A stretch of DNA of 64,000 nucleotides from Lentinula raphanica (GCA_027919835.1 JANVFP010000014.1:1054001-1118000), one strand, 5' to 3'; shown: positions 1 through 11,600, counted from the stretch's first letter. A program made the numbers and translations. Notes: a model not told the origin generated them from the letters alone.

Positions 1-963
1 AATGGATAGATTAGGGGTCCCAATGCAGTCAGACAGTCATCCAATGCCTCCTGGATGTGGTCTGATGAGCAGGACCATGTCCACTGCACGTGGGAAGAGA
101 CTGGAAACCTCAGCGGCACCAGTTGTGTACCACTATATTGGTTGATAAAATGGATAGATTAGGGGTCCCAATGCAGTCAGATAGTCATCCAATGCCTCCT
201 GGATGTGGTCTGATGAGCAGGACCATGTCCACTGCACGTGGCAAGAGACTGGAAACCTCAACGGCACCAGCTGTGTACTACTATATTGGTTGATAAAATG
301 GATAGATTAGGGGTCCCAATGCAGTCAGACAGTCATCCAATGCTTCTTAGATGTGGTCTGATGAGCAGGACCATGTCTACTGCGCATGGCAAGAGACTGG
401 AAACCTCAGCGGCACCAGCTGTGTACCACGATATTGGTTAAGACAATGGATAGATTAGGGGTCCCAATGCAGTCAGATAGTCATCCAATGCTTCCTGGAT
501 GGGGTCTGATAAGCACATGTCTAGCGGCACCAGTTGTGTACCACTATATTGGTTGATAAAATGGATAGATTAGGGGTCCCAATGCAGTCAGATAGTCATC
601 CAATGCCTCCTGGATGTGGTCTGATGAGCAGGACCATGTCCACTGCACATGACAATAGACTGGAAACCTCAGCGGCAGCAGCTGTGTACTACTATATTGG
701 TTAAGACAATGGATAGATTAGGGGTCCCAATGCAGTCAGATAGTCATCCAATGCCTCCTGGATGTGGTCTGATGAGCAGGACCATGTCCACTGCACGTGG
801 CAAGAGACTGGAAACCTCAGCGGCACCAGCTGTGTACTACTATATTGGTTAAGACAATGGATAGATTAGGGGTCCCAATGCAGTCAGATAGTCATCCAAT
901 GCCTCCTGGATGTGGTCTGATGAGCAGGACCATGTCCACTGCACGTGGCAACAGACTGGAAAC
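1..963 (+). repeat. 148-bp satellite array, block 1
   Basis: Head-to-tail copies of a 148-bp unit containing landmarks such as GACTGGAAACCTCAGCGGCA, TATATTGGTTAAGACAATGG and TCATCCAATGCCTCCTGGAT. Copies differ by scattered substitutions. One copy near 500-540 has an internal deletion joining GATAAGCACATGT to CTAGCGGCACC. Open frames of 67 codons recur every 148 bp, but the unit length is not a multiple of three, so adjacent frames overlap; I do not regard them as genes. The block runs into the target duplication of the retrotransposon at 959-963. Confidence 0.95.
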
Positions 964-1485
964 TATCACAACTTAGAACTCACCTAGTTGTAGTTGCAAA
1001 GGTTGGGGATAGTGACAGAGTATGAGCACAAGTTGATCACAAGAGGATAAAAGATGTTCTTGAATCTGGGGGATCCCAGAGATACATGAGAGTATTTATA
1101 CTACTCTAGAGTGGAGCTACTATCTAATGATATCATAGTCCATGTCATAGTTGGAGCTACATGAAGTCATTTATGAAGTCACTATGATTCATGGTGAAGT
1201 CATCCATGAAGTCATCCTGTGGAGACTGTGGATGATTCATGGTGAAGTCATCTATGAAGTCATCTATGAAGTCATCCTGTGGATGCTTCACTTATTACAT
1301 CATAAGACAACCTGTTGTAATGTAGATATGGTGCAGAGCAAGCATGTCCCATCACTGGTTGTACAAATGAAAATATGTATGGCACAGAGATGATCAAATG
1401 ATAAACTACTACTGATAATATGATAAGATAGAGATAGGAGATAAGATAAGTGATTAAGGTAGAGAATAGAGAGAAATCTGTGACA
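964..1485 (-). repeat. 3' LTR of the chromovirus
   Basis: On the coding strand the LTR starts TGTCACAG and ends TTGTGATA, so the terminal inverted bases are TGTCACA and TGTGATA; the last two bases are TA rather than the usual CA. The interior holds a small direct-repeat patch (about 1163-1280) built on GAAGTCATC, giving several imperfect copies. The last ten codons of pol and its stop fall inside this LTR. Confidence 0.93.
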
Positions 1486-4400
1486 TTACCCCCTCTTCTG
1501 ATTCGAGCTCCGTTGAGAATATGTCCAGTTCCACACTTTCAATTGAATGATCAATCTGTTTTTTATATTCTCGAATTTTCTCTGGTGCATTTTTGAGATT
1601 TGCAGCAGGTTCCCAAGTATCATGATCTCGAGTAAAACCTTTCCATCTCACCAGATATTCCAATCTCTTTCTCTGAACTCGGTGTTGTAAAATTTTCTCC
1701 ACTACCCATTCTTCCTCTCCATCAACTATTATAGTTTCAGGAGTAGGAGCCTTTTGTCCTGGAATGGTAGATTCTGTATAGGTGGCAAGCTTGCTAGCAT
1801 GAAAAACAGGATGTATCCCACGGTATTTTGGAGGTAGTTTCAGTTCAAAGGTCACATCTGATAGTTTTCTGATGATTTTAAATGGACCTTCAAATCTTGG
1901 CTGGAGAGCTCGTTCTGTAGTTTGATAGTCTTTAAGATTCAATAGAACCTTGTCTCCAACTTTAAAAGGTATGTTTTGAACTCCTTTGTCATAATACCAT
2001 TTCATTCTTTCAGCTGCAAGCTTTAGAGCTGCTTTTGCTTGCTCTTGAGCTTCAAGTCTTTGTTGCATTATGTCATTAAAATCAATGGATCCCTGATTTT
2101 TAATGAGCATAGGACCTGCACGAGGATGTCGACCATATTCCAGGAAGAAGGGACTCTCCTTGGTACCTTCATGTGCTTGATTGCTGTATGCAAACTCTGC
2201 TGTGCTTAGAAGATCGGCCCAGTCATTGAGATTATAGTCAACATAGCACCGAAGGTATTGTTCCAAAATCTGGTTAACACGTTCTGTTTGTCCATCAGTT
2301 TGTGGATGATAGGCAGTTGACATAGTAGATTCAATTCCAAGTAGCCTGCACCATTCTTGAAAAACTTCAGCAGCAAACTGTGTTCCTCTATCAGATATTA
2401 TTTGCAATGGGAGTCCATGCAGTGGATATATCCTGTCATAGAGTAACTTTGCTAAGTCTTTGGCTGTGAAATTATTTGTGATTGCAAAGAAGTGTGCACG
2501 CTTAGTCAAGCGATCTACCACAACACATATGGCATTGTGCTTTCCAGATGGTGGTAATTGAGTAATAAGGTCTATGGAAATAATTTCCCAAGGTCCATTT
2601 GGTACTCGATTAGGTTGTAAGGGTCCAAAAGGCTGTTGTGAGCGATTTTTCATCCGCTGACAAGTATCACAGCCTGAGACATAATTTTTTACAAAGACTG
2701 ACATCCCTGGCCACCAATAGTTTTGAGAAACGAGTTCATAGGTTTTCCATCTACCAGGATGTCCTGCTGATGGTAAATCATGATGCATTTGAACTATGCA
2801 TCTTCGTAGATGATCATCTGTGCTCTTTGGAATATATATTTTACCACGGTAAAGTAGTAGACCATTTTCATAGTTCCACTCTTCTAGTGATTTCTTGAAT
2901 TCACGTGGTCCTGATGACAGAAGTGATTTGTAATCCTTCGTAACTTCATCAGTTAGCAAGGCTTCTTTGACCTCCCTTAGGATTTGTTCATCATTGATAG
3001 GCGATTCATGAGCAGCCTCAATAGCCTGAATGGCAAAAAATTCAGGTTTGAGTAAAATTTGATCTCGATTGTCGAGGTTTACCCCCTCCTCATGATCTGG
3101 CCTCCTGGACAGAGGGTCTTCAGCCTGCATTGTTTTCCCTGGCTTATGCCGTAGAGAATAATCAAAGCGAGTAAGATACAGAGCCCATCTCGCTTGTCTT
3201 CGTGTTAGCTTCTGGGCAGACCGGAAATAAGTCAAATTCTGATGATCTGACCATATTTCAAATTTTTCTGGATGACCTTCCAAGTAATGTCGATATTCTT
3301 CCAATGCTCGTATAATTGCAAGCAATTCCTTGTCATATATCTCATAGTTACGTTCATGAACACTGAGTGACTTGGAATAGAAGGCAACTGGATGCCACAG
3401 ATTGTCATCTGGGTCCAGTTGGTACAATACAGCTCCGACTGCAAAATCACTGGCATCTGTGCCTAGTCGGAAAGGATTAGTGTCATCTGGTATTCTTAAA
3501 ATGGGAGCAGTTGTGAAAGCCTTTTTCAGCGCTTCAAATGCTTCCTGTGCTATGTCATCCCAGAGCCAAGGTTGATCCTTTTTAGTAAGATTGGTGAGTG
3601 GCCTTGCAATCTTGGCAAAATCTTTAATAAATCTTCTGTAGAAATTTGCAAAGCCTAAGAATGCTTGAACATGTTTTACTTTTGTTGGTACAGGCCACTC
3701 AAGAACTCCAGCAAGCTTCTTTGGATCCATCTTCACATAACCCTTAGAAATAATCATTCCAAGGTAGTCTATACTGTCCTGCTCAAAAAAGCATTTTTCA
3801 GCTTTTGCATAGAGATCATTGTCTCGAAGTCTTTGCAGCACTTCTCGAACAATCTCCCTGTGTTCTTCTTTGTCATTGCCAAATATAAGAATATCATCCA
3901 AGTACACCATTACTTTTCCTTTACGTATCAAGTCTCCGAGAATATCATTCATCATTGCCTGAAAGGTAGCTGGTGCATTGGAGAATCCAAAATACATGAC
4001 TGTTGCCTCAAATAAACCCCGCTTTGTAATGAATGCTGTTTTCCATTCATCCCCTTCACGAATTCGAACATTGTTGTATCCCCAGCGTAAGTCAATCTTT
4101 GTAAAGATCGAAGCCTGGCTGAGAGAGTCTATTAAGTCTGATATTCGAGGGATTGGATAGCGATTCTTAACAGTAATATCATTGAGAGCACGATAATCCA
4201 TGACTGGCCGTAAGGAACCATCATGTTTCTTGACAAAGAAGAATGGAGCAGCAATAGGACTTTGAGATGGTCTAATATAGCCTTTCTTAAGTTCCTCATC
4301 AATCCATTCATCCAAAGAATTCCTTTCTTTTAAAGACAGTGGATAGATTTTTGATGGTTTGGGAAGAGTAGACCCTTCCTCAAAATCAATTGGATGGTCG

Positions 4401-5143
4401 TATGGTTTACGTTCTGGCATCCGCTCTGATCTTTTCTTTGAGAAGACGTCACCATAATCATATAACCATGGTGGTATAAGAGATTTCCACTTAGTGGTAT
4501 CCTCGTCTTCCTCAACAAATTCTTCTTCTAGATGTTTTTCATCAAACATAGCGGCAATAGTTGCTGCTTGTTTTTGCTCATCTGGATTGTGCATGTCAAT
4601 CCAGTTAATGTAAGGATTATCCATGTCCTCTTCTCCTAAATTGTCCAGTGAAGATTCCCATGGTAAATCTGGTTCGAGGTGAAGCTCATCAGCTCCAGCT
4701 TCATCAACTCGTATTTTACGGGCTCTAGATGCACATGTCTCTGAACACCTGGTGAACGCCCATTCCCCTGAATGCCAATCTATTTCTGGATTGTGTTTGT
4801 AGAGATAAGAGTATCCAATCATCATGTCCTTGTCACCTAGCTGAGTGACATATAGATACTGTATGGTTTTATGTGAACCAATTTGGACATATGCTCGAAC
4901 ATACTCTTTTATCTCTCCTGCAACATTTGGCGTTCCATCCGCATTCAAAACTTGATACGGTTGTGCTATCTTATTTGTTACCAGGTGGTTTCTTTCAACA
5001 TATCTTTTGTCGATGAAATTTGTTGTTGCTCCAGAGTCAACAAGAGCCTCGGCCTGCACTTTAAAACCGTATACCCAAAGTGTTACTGAAAGTCTAAAAG
5101 ATGATTTCTTGTTACGAGCAATATTATTTAAACAAGCTTCCAT
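1454..5143 (-). CDS. pol: Pol polyprotein: PR-RT-RNaseH-IN-chromodomain
   Basis: A 1229-residue intact frame from an ATG. Order of domains: aspartic protease with DSGAT at residues 36-40; reverse transcriptase about 265-445 with YLDD at 414-417; RNase H about 550-670 with D563, E606 and D633; integrase with an HHCC zinc region (H787/H788, H795, C825, C828) and catalytic D858, D918, E954 (35-residue D-E spacing); a GPF motif near 1085; and a C-terminal chromodomain about 1144-1195 (LVRWKGF, DTWEP). The chromodomain places it among the chromoviruses, which are known to favour heterochromatin. Protease-RT-IN order is that of Ty3/gypsy. All catalytic residues I looked for are present. The frame lies at -1 relative to gag and stays open back across the gag stop, so a Gag-Pol fusion by frameshifting is possible. 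The last codons lie in the 3' LTR. Confidence 0.95.
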   Translation of the reverse strand: MEACLNNIARNKKSSFRLSVTLWVYGFKVQAEALVDSGATTNFIDKRYVERNHLVTNKIAQPYQVLNADGTPNVAGEIKEYVRAYVQIGSHKTIQYLYVTQLGDKDMMIGYSYLYKHNPEIDWHSGEWAFTRCSETCASRARKIRVDEAGADELHLEPDLPWESSLDNLGEEDMDNPYINWIDMHNPDEQKQAATIAAMFDEKHLEEEFVEEDEDTTKWKSLIPPWLYDYGDVFSKKRSERMPERKPYDHPIDFEEGSTLPKPSKIYPLSLKERNSLDEWIDEELKKGYIRPSQSPIAAPFFFVKKHDGSLRPVMDYRALNDITVKNRYPIPRISDLIDSLSQASIFTKIDLRWGYNNVRIREGDEWKTAFITKRGLFEATVMYFGFSNAPATFQAMMNDILGDLIRKGKVMVYLDDILIFGNDKEEHREIVREVLQRLRDNDLYAKAEKCFFEQDSIDYLGMIISKGYVKMDPKKLAGVLEWPVPTKVKHVQAFLGFANFYRRFIKDFAKIARPLTNLTKKDQPWLWDDIAQEAFEALKKAFTTAPILRIPDDTNPFRLGTDASDFAVGAVLYQLDPDDNLWHPVAFYSKSLSVHERNYEIYDKELLAIIRALEEYRHYLEGHPEKFEIWSDHQNLTYFRSAQKLTRRQARWALYLTRFDYSLRHKPGKTMQAEDPLSRRPDHEEGVNLDNRDQILLKPEFFAIQAIEAAHESPINDEQILREVKEALLTDEVTKDYKSLLSSGPREFKKSLEEWNYENGLLLYRGKIYIPKSTDDHLRRCIVQMHHDLPSAGHPGRWKTYELVSQNYWWPGMSVFVKNYVSGCDTCQRMKNRSQQPFGPLQPNRVPNGPWEIISIDLITQLPPSGKHNAICVVVDRLTKRAHFFAITNNFTAKDLAKLLYDRIYPLHGLPLQIISDRGTQFAAEVFQEWCRLLGIESTMSTAYHPQTDGQTERVNQILEQYLRCYVDYNLNDWADLLSTAEFAYSNQAHEGTKESPFFLEYGRHPRAGPMLIKNQGSIDFNDIMQQRLEAQEQAKAALKLAAERMKWYYDKGVQNIPFKVGDKVLLNLKDYQTTERALQPRFEGPFKIIRKLSDVTFELKLPPKYRGIHPVFHASKLATYTESTIPGQKAPTPETIIVDGEEEWVVEKILQHRVQRKRLEYLVRWKGFTRDHDTWEPAANLKNAPEKIREYKKQIDHSIESVELDIFSTELESEEGVMSQISLYSLP
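1486..1499 (-). other. Polypurine tract
   Basis: Immediately next to the 3' LTR, the coding strand reads AGAAGAGGGGGTAA, a purine run in the place where gypsy elements prime plus-strand DNA synthesis. Position and composition are seen directly; the role is inferred from the family. Confidence 0.8.
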
Positions 5144-5220
5144 AACTACTTTATCTGATTTTTTATCAGTGCTGATATTGAGTACACTATTTCCTGACTG
5201 TAGATCGCAGACATTATCCT

Positions 5221-6687
5221 CTACAGTCCCTCTGGAAAATCCGCCTTGTATTGTTGACTTCTAGCCCATCGCGATGGCTTAGAAGGTCCTGCCTGCACTT
5301 CACCGACATGTGCAGTCGCTCCTTTTGCAGTGAGCTCAGGTAAACTAATATCAGGGGTGCTCGTGGAGTTGACATTGAGAGCATCAGCTGGGGGCGCTGG
5401 CTCTTGGCTGTCTATTTCATCAAATAATTCCATCAACCGCGCTTTGAATGATTTCTTATCACTCGGTGGTGGTTGTTTCCCTTTGTTTCCTTGACCAGAT
5501 GCAGATGCAGATGATGAAGAGTTTTTATTGAAATTTGGCCTTTTGCCTTCATTTCCAGGCTTATCCCAGCAATCCACTGTATTGTGAGTCTTTGATTTTG
5601 CCTTTAAGCCCTTTCCGGCACATATTTGGCAATATCGTTGTTTTTGCTCCTGGGAATTAACTTTTTCTGGGGTTTTGCCTTTACTCTTTTTTGCCGCATC
5701 TATCTCCATTGCATCTGGTTCATGACTGCCATTGCCTTTAGCATTATTGCCTGTGCCAAATATTACACTTTTAGTCTTTTCTGGATGTAATGCTTTATAT
5801 GATAAAAGAAGAAGTTCCAGATAATCTTCCCATTTAGTAGGAGTCTTTCCGGAAATTTCCAACACAACAAGTGCATTACGCAACTCTTGTGAAATAACGT
5901 CACGAAGCTTGTCGATGTGAATACTATCTTGGTAGTCCACAATACGTGCAAGAGTGCGATATTGTTCAGCATATTTGATAAAGTCCTTACTAGCCAGTGA
6001 CTTGTTTGTCCAAAGATGTGTGATTTCATTTTTAGCACCTTCTTTGTTATCACGGCGACCATAAATGGCATTGAGCTCATTGGCAAAGTTGTCCCAAGAT
6101 CCCAGATCGTTTCCCAAACGTGTGTCATCAAAGTACTTTCTCATATAGTTTGTGGCAGGAGAACGCAACCTAGTAAGAGCAGTCACAATTCTTTGATGAT
6201 CTGTCACAATGCCTAAAGATGAGCAGTACAATGCGACTTGATTCATCCAATCTTCTAAGGTCATCTTGTTGTCTGTTCCAGAGAAGGTTGGTGGGTCAGG
6301 TACTTTGGGACCTCTGAATGGGCCAGCTCCAGCATCAGCAGGAAGCTTATCAAGCTGTGCCTTATAAGCTCGTAAAAGTTCTGCCTGAGTTTCGACAATC
6401 TGTCGAAGGCTACGAACTTCATTTGTTAAGTTCTCTTGATTGGTGAAGGCTGTAGTAAAAGCCTGATTCATCCAATCAGCAAGTCCATTGACATTTCTGT
6501 TAATATATCCAATGGAAATGTTGGTAGTAGCCTCGTGAGCATTGCGAAGGAGTCGTCCAATCTGATTTTTCTGTTCATCAGTTTGAAATCCAATTGCTGC
6601 CATATCAATTCCTTGAGAGACAGCATCGGACCAAACTTGTCCATCATCGACTAATTCAACGACAGGGGTGAAAGGTGTGTAAGACAT
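5221..6687 (-). CDS. gag: Gag capsid/nucleocapsid protein
   Basis: A 488-residue frame starting at an ATG. Residues 130-300 have the helical retrotransposon-gag pattern (PPTFSGTDNKMTLEDWMNQ; later tryptophan-rich and YR-rich stretches). Near the C terminus a zinc knuckle spans C353-C373 with spacing C-x2-C-x11-H-x4-C, longer than the usual C-x2-C-x4-H-x4-C. The tail is rich in Lys, Ser and Pro and probably binds RNA. It should form the virus-like particle in which reverse transcription takes place. It ends 77 bp before the pol ATG; the pol frame is already open over the last dozen codons of gag. No stop or frameshift interrupts it. Confidence 0.9.
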   Translation of the reverse strand: MSYTPFTPVVELVDDGQVWSDAVSQGIDMAAIGFQTDEQKNQIGRLLRNAHEATTNISIGYINRNVNGLADWMNQAFTTAFTNQENLTNEVRSLRQIVETQAELLRAYKAQLDKLPADAGAGPFRGPKVPDPPTFSGTDNKMTLEDWMNQVALYCSSLGIVTDHQRIVTALTRLRSPATNYMRKYFDDTRLGNDLGSWDNFANELNAIYGRRDNKEGAKNEITHLWTNKSLASKDFIKYAEQYRTLARIVDYQDSIHIDKLRDVISQELRNALVVLEISGKTPTKWEDYLELLLLSYKALHPEKTKSVIFGTGNNAKGNGSHEPDAMEIDAAKKSKGKTPEKVNSQEQKQRYCQICAGKGLKAKSKTHNTVDCWDKPGNEGKRPNFNKNSSSSASASGQGNKGKQPPPSDKKSFKARLMELFDEIDSQEPAPPADALNVNSTSTPDISLPELTAKGATAHVGEVQAGPSKPSRWARSQQYKADFPEGL

Positions 6688-6785
6688 TTTTCTAGTTGTT
6701 TTGAAGTCAGATTATTTTTCAGACATAATATGAAAAAATGAATATATGAAAAAACACAAATTTTTTGCCAGATTACATAAGACTA

Positions 6786-7656
6786 TCATGCTTTGGCTGC
6801 ATCAGGAAGTACAATATTCAGGTCTAATAGCTCCTTGCAAATTTCAGGAAGCCTAGTATACAGACTCTGAAAATTGACTTTCCCAATTTTGGTACATATC
6901 CCTTTTATCTCTCTCCAATTTTTGTTACTCAATTGGTGTCCCCTCTTATCTAGATCCTGATATAAATCCTCTAAATCATTATACCATCCCCAAAGAGAAT
7001 TTCGATCCTGATTGGAAATTCTAAAAGCCTGTCCATTATATTCCTTGTACTCTTCCGAGTTTAACTCCCTGAAAACTGGCTCGAGACGAATTTTGGTAGC
7101 CTGCTTCAAACTCCTTGATACGCTTAAGGACAGCATCCTGTTTAGGATAAGTATCAAGAGGAGTGAGCTGAGAGGGTTCTTCAAGGCGTTGAGCAAGGGT
7201 CGGAATTCGTCGGAAGTGGAGATCAGAGGGAATAGGTGGAGGAGGAACATAGACAGGGTCAGGAAAGAATTTATGGATTGGAGAGGTATCATGATCCTGA
7301 GAAGGCAGATCATGGAGCCTATTCATCAGGCGCTCTCGCTCGATGTATTTAAGATGACGTTTACGGAGCTTAGCGAGGTATTTCTTGTGAGAGATCGAGA
7401 TTTGGAGGCGTTGAAGGAGAGTGAGTTTATGAGTACGCACAGGTGCGTAGACAGGGATTTTGGTATAGCAAGGACGTCCAACATGATCATACTTCTTCCG
7501 TTTATCCTTGGGAATGGTGATTCGTTCCCAAAGACCTGTCGATTTATCCATGGCCATGACAGACACATGGTTACGACGATTGGAAGGAGTATATTTCATG
7601 GGAAAAGTGGGAATAATTTTGCAAGGCATTGTCTGGCAGAAATGGCATAAGTACAT
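6786..7656 (-). CDS. Extra retroelement ORF upstream of gag, frameshifted
   Basis: Between the 5' LTR leader and gag lies an ATG-started frame of 206 codons (7656-7036). A second frame continues to 6786 with convincing protein character (many acidic, aromatic and Asn/Gln residues, ending at a TGA/TAG-type stop about 100 bp before the gag ATG). Near 7095-7105 a single extra G in a GCAGGCTACC context would move the reading from the first frame into the second and give one protein of about 290 residues. The N-terminal half is basic (KYLAKLRKRHLKY) with a proline patch. I do not recognise the product. It may be an extra 5' gene of this lineage, read by frameshift, or a gene with a fresh 1-bp mutation. 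A host gene fragment captured by the element is another possibility. Confidence 0.55.
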
Positions 7657-8141
7657 TGTCCCTTTTCAGCAGACAAGTACAAAGAAACAAAGGGAACCAG
7701 ATGCAGTGTGCAAGTCTTGATGATCTTGATGTCAAATGGATGGGGGGATCTCTACATGTCCTCATGTAGCAAATGAGAGTGTGTTACACACTCCCTGGTT
7801 CTTGCCCAAGAGCTGGCTTGCCGTCTACTCCAGTTCAAAAAGAACTAGATCATGGCCTACCCAAAGGTACCAGTCTTGTTGTAATGAAATACAGCAAGTC
7901 CCCTTACGCCTAGGGTCCGGCAAATCAAGAACAACTGTCCCTTTCAGCAACAGTGTTCAAAGTCCAGAAGGACCAAACAAGGTGGTGATGCCCCCACAGC
8001 CATGACAAGAAGTCAGACTGCACAACCTGCAAAAGGTCCCTGCCTGTTGCCCTTGACAGCAACAACAGGCAAGAAAGAAAAAGAAGTGTCTGTTGTCCTT
8101 GACAGCAACAACAGACACACAAGAAGCAAGATTCAAGAAAC
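7657..8141 (-). other. 5' leader of the chromovirus
   Basis: Untranslated stretch between the 5' LTR and the first reading frame. The bases just inside the LTR read GTTTCTTGAATCTTG on the coding strand. This is not an obvious tRNA primer site, which normally begins TGG. A short direct repeat built on CCTTGACAGCAACAACAG occurs twice at about 8052-8115. No convincing gene is seen here. Confidence 0.5.
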
Positions 8142-8663
8142 TATCACAACTTAGAACTCACCTAGTTGTAGTTGCAAAGGTTGGGGATAGTGACAGAGTA
8201 TGAGCACAAGTTGATCACAAGAGGATAAAAGATGTTCTTGAATCTGGGGGATCCCAGAGATACATGAGAGTATTTATACTACTCTAGAGTGGAGCTACTA
8301 TCTAATGATATCATAGTCCATGTCATAGTTGGAGCTACATGAAGTCATTTATGAAGTCACTATGATTCATGGTGAAGTCATCCATGAAGTCATCCTGTGG
8401 AGACTGTGGATGATTCATGGTGAAGTCATCTATGAAGTCATCTATGAAGTCATCCTGTGGATGCTTCACTTATTACATCATAAGACAACCTGTTGTAATG
8501 TAGATATGGTGCAGAGCAAGCATGTCCCATCACTGGTTGTACAAATGAAAATATGTATGGCACAGAGATGATCAAATGATAAACTACTACTGATAATATG
8601 ATAAGATAGAGATAGGAGATAAGATAAGTGATTAAGGTAGAGAATAGAGAGAAATCTGTGACA
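8142..8663 (-). repeat. 5' LTR of the chromovirus
   Basis: Same 522-bp sequence as 964-1485, displaced by 7178 bp; no difference found in the parts compared. Followed by the right copy of the GAAAC target duplication and then satellite. Confidence 0.93.
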
Positions 8664-11600
8664 GAAACCTCAGCGGCACCAGCTGTGTACTACTACATTG
8701 GTTAAGACAATGGATAGATTAGGGGTCCCAATGCAGTCAGATAGTCATCCAATGCCTCCTGGATGTGGTCTGATGAGCAGGACCATGTCCACTGCACGTG
8801 GCAACAGACTGGAAACCTCAGCGGCACCAGTTGTGTACTACTATATTGGTTGATAAAATGGATAGATTAGGGGGTCCCATCCTGTCAGATAGTCATCCAA
8901 TGCTTCCTGGATGTGGTCTGATGAGCAGGACCATGTCCACTGCACGTGGCAACAGACTGGAAACCTCAGCGGCACCAGCTGTGTACCACTATATTGGTTA
9001 AGACAATGGATAGATTAGGGGTCCCAATGCACTCAGATAGTCATCCAATGCCTCCTGAACGTGGTCGGATGAGCAGGACCATGTTCGCTGCATGTGGCAA
9101 GAGACTGGAAACCTCAGCGGGACCAGCTGTGTACCACGATATTGGTTAAGACAATGGATACATTAGGGGTCCCAATGCACTCAGATAGTTATCCAATGGT
9201 TCCTGGATGTGGTCTGATGAGCAGGACCATGTCCGCTGCATGTGGCAAGAGACTGGAAACCTCAGCGGCACCAGTTGTGTACTACAATATTGGTTGATAA
9301 AATGGATAGATTAGGGGGTCCCATGCTGTCAGATAGTCATCCAATGCTTCCTGGATGTGGTCTGATAAGCAGGACCATGTCCACTGCACGCGGCAAGAGA
9401 CTGGAAACCTCAGCGGCACCAGTTGTGTACTACTATATTGGTTGATAAAATGGATAGATTAGGGGTCTCAATGCAGTCAGATAGTCATCCAATGCCTCCT
9501 GGATGTGGTCTGATGAGCAGGACCATGTCCACTGCACGTGGCAAGAGACTGGAAACCTCAGCGGCACCAGTTGTGTACCACTATATTGGTTGATAAAATG
9601 GATAGATTAGGGGTCCCAATGCAGTCAGACAGTCATCCACTGCTTCCTGGATGGGGTCTAATGAGCAGGACCATGTCTACTGCGCATGGCAAGAGACTGG
9701 AAACCTCAGCGGCACCAGTTGGGTACCACGATATTGGTTAAGACAATGGATAGATTGGTTGATAAAATGGATAGATTAGGGGTCCCAATGCCGTCAGATA
9801 GTCATCCAATGCTTCCTGGATGTGGTCTGATAAGCAGGACCATGTCCACTGCACGTGGCAAGAGACTGGAAACCTCAACAGCACCAGCTGTGTACTACTA
9901 TATTGGTTGATAAAATGGATAGATTAGGGGTCCCAATGCAGTCAGACAGTCATCCAATGCTTCCTGGATGGGGTCTAATGAGCAGGACCATGTCTACTGC
10001 GCATGGCAAGAGACTGGAAACCTCAGCGGCACCAGTTGGGTACCACGATATTGGTTAAGACAATGGATAGATTAGGGGTCCCAATGCAGTCAGACAGTCA
10101 TCCAATGCCTCCTGGATGTAGTCTGATGAGCAGGACCATGTCCGCTGCACGCGGCAACAGACTGGAAACCTCAGCGGCACCAGCTGGGTACTACTATATT
10201 GGTTAATACAATAGATAGATTAGGGGCCCCCATGCTGTCAGATAGTCATCCAATGCTTCCTAGATGTGGTCTGATAAGCAGGACCATGTCCGCTGCACGC
10301 GGCAACAGACTGGAAACCTCAGCGGCACCAGTTGTGTATTACTATATTGGTTGATAAAATGGATAGATTAGGGGTCCCAATGCAGTCAGATAGTCATCCA
10401 ATGCTTCCTGGATGGGTTCTGATAAGCAGGACCATGTCCACTGCACGTGGCAAGAGACTGGAAACCTTAGCGGCACCAGTTGTGTACCACTATATTGGTC
10501 AAGACAATGGATAGATTAGGGGTCCCAATGCAGTCAGATAGTCATCCAATGCCTCCTGGATGTGGTCTGATGAGCAGGACCATGTCCACTGCACGTGGCA
10601 AGAGACTGGAAACCTCAGCGGCACCAGTTTTGTACTACTATATTGGTTGATAAAATGGATAGATTAGGGGGCTCCATGCCGTCAGATAGTCATCTAATGC
10701 TTCCTGGATGAGGTTAGATTAGGGGTCCCAATGCAGTCAGATAGTCATCCAATGCCTCCTGGATGTGGTCTGATGAGCAGGACCATGTCCACTGCACATG
10801 ACAATAGACTGGAAACCTCAGCGGCAGCAGCTGTGTACCACTATATTGGTTAAGACAATGGATAGATTAGGGGTCCCAATGCAGTCAGATAGTCATCCAA
10901 TGCCTCCTGGATGTGGTCTGATGAGCAGGACCATGTCCACTGCACGTGGCAAGAGACTGGAAACCTCAGCGGCACCAGCTGTGTACTACTATATTGGTTA
11001 AGACAATGGATAGATTAGGGGTCCCAATGCAGTCAGATAGTCATCCAATGCCTCCTGGATGTGGTCTGATGAGCAGGACCATGTCTGCTGCACGCGGCAA
11101 CAGACTGGAAACCTCAGCGGCACCAGCTGTGTACCACGATATTGGTTAAGACAATGGATACATTAGGGGTCCCAATGCACTCAGATAGTTATCCAATGGT
11201 TCCTGGATGTGGTCTGATGAGCAGGACCATGTCCGCTGCATGTGGCAAGAGACTGGAAACCTCAGCGGCACCAGTTGTGTACTACGATATTGGTTGATAA
11301 AATGGATAGATTAGGGGGTCCCATGCTGTCAAATAGTCATCCAATGCTTCCTGGATTTGGTCTGATAAGCAGGACCATGTCCACTGCACGCGGCAAGAGA
11401 CTGGAAACCTCAGCGGCACCAGTTGTGTACTACTATATTGGTTGATAAAATGGATAGATTAGGGGTCTCAATGCAGTCAGATAGTCATCCAATGCCTCCT
11501 GGATGTGGTCTGATGAGCAGGACCATGTCCACTGCACGTGGCAAGAGACTGGAAACCTCAGCGGCACCAGTTGTGTACCACTATATTGGTTGATAAAATG

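Larger units (their letters stand above)
964..8663 (-). mobile_element. Complete Ty3/gypsy chromovirus in satellite
   Basis: Full-length LTR retrotransposon transcribed right to left: 5' LTR, leader, an extra upstream reading frame, gag, pol, polypurine tract, 3' LTR. The two 522-bp LTRs look identical across the stretches compared and are offset by exactly 7178 bp. GAAAC flanks both outer ends (959-963 and 8664-8668), the 5-bp duplication expected of a gypsy integrase. It interrupts one satellite unit between ACTG-GAAAC and GAAAC-CTCAG. Long intact gag and pol frames plus matching LTRs suggest recent insertion. One uncertainty: GAAAC also lies just inside the right LTR (8137-8141), so the LTR edge could be moved by 5 bp. 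Confidence 0.95.
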
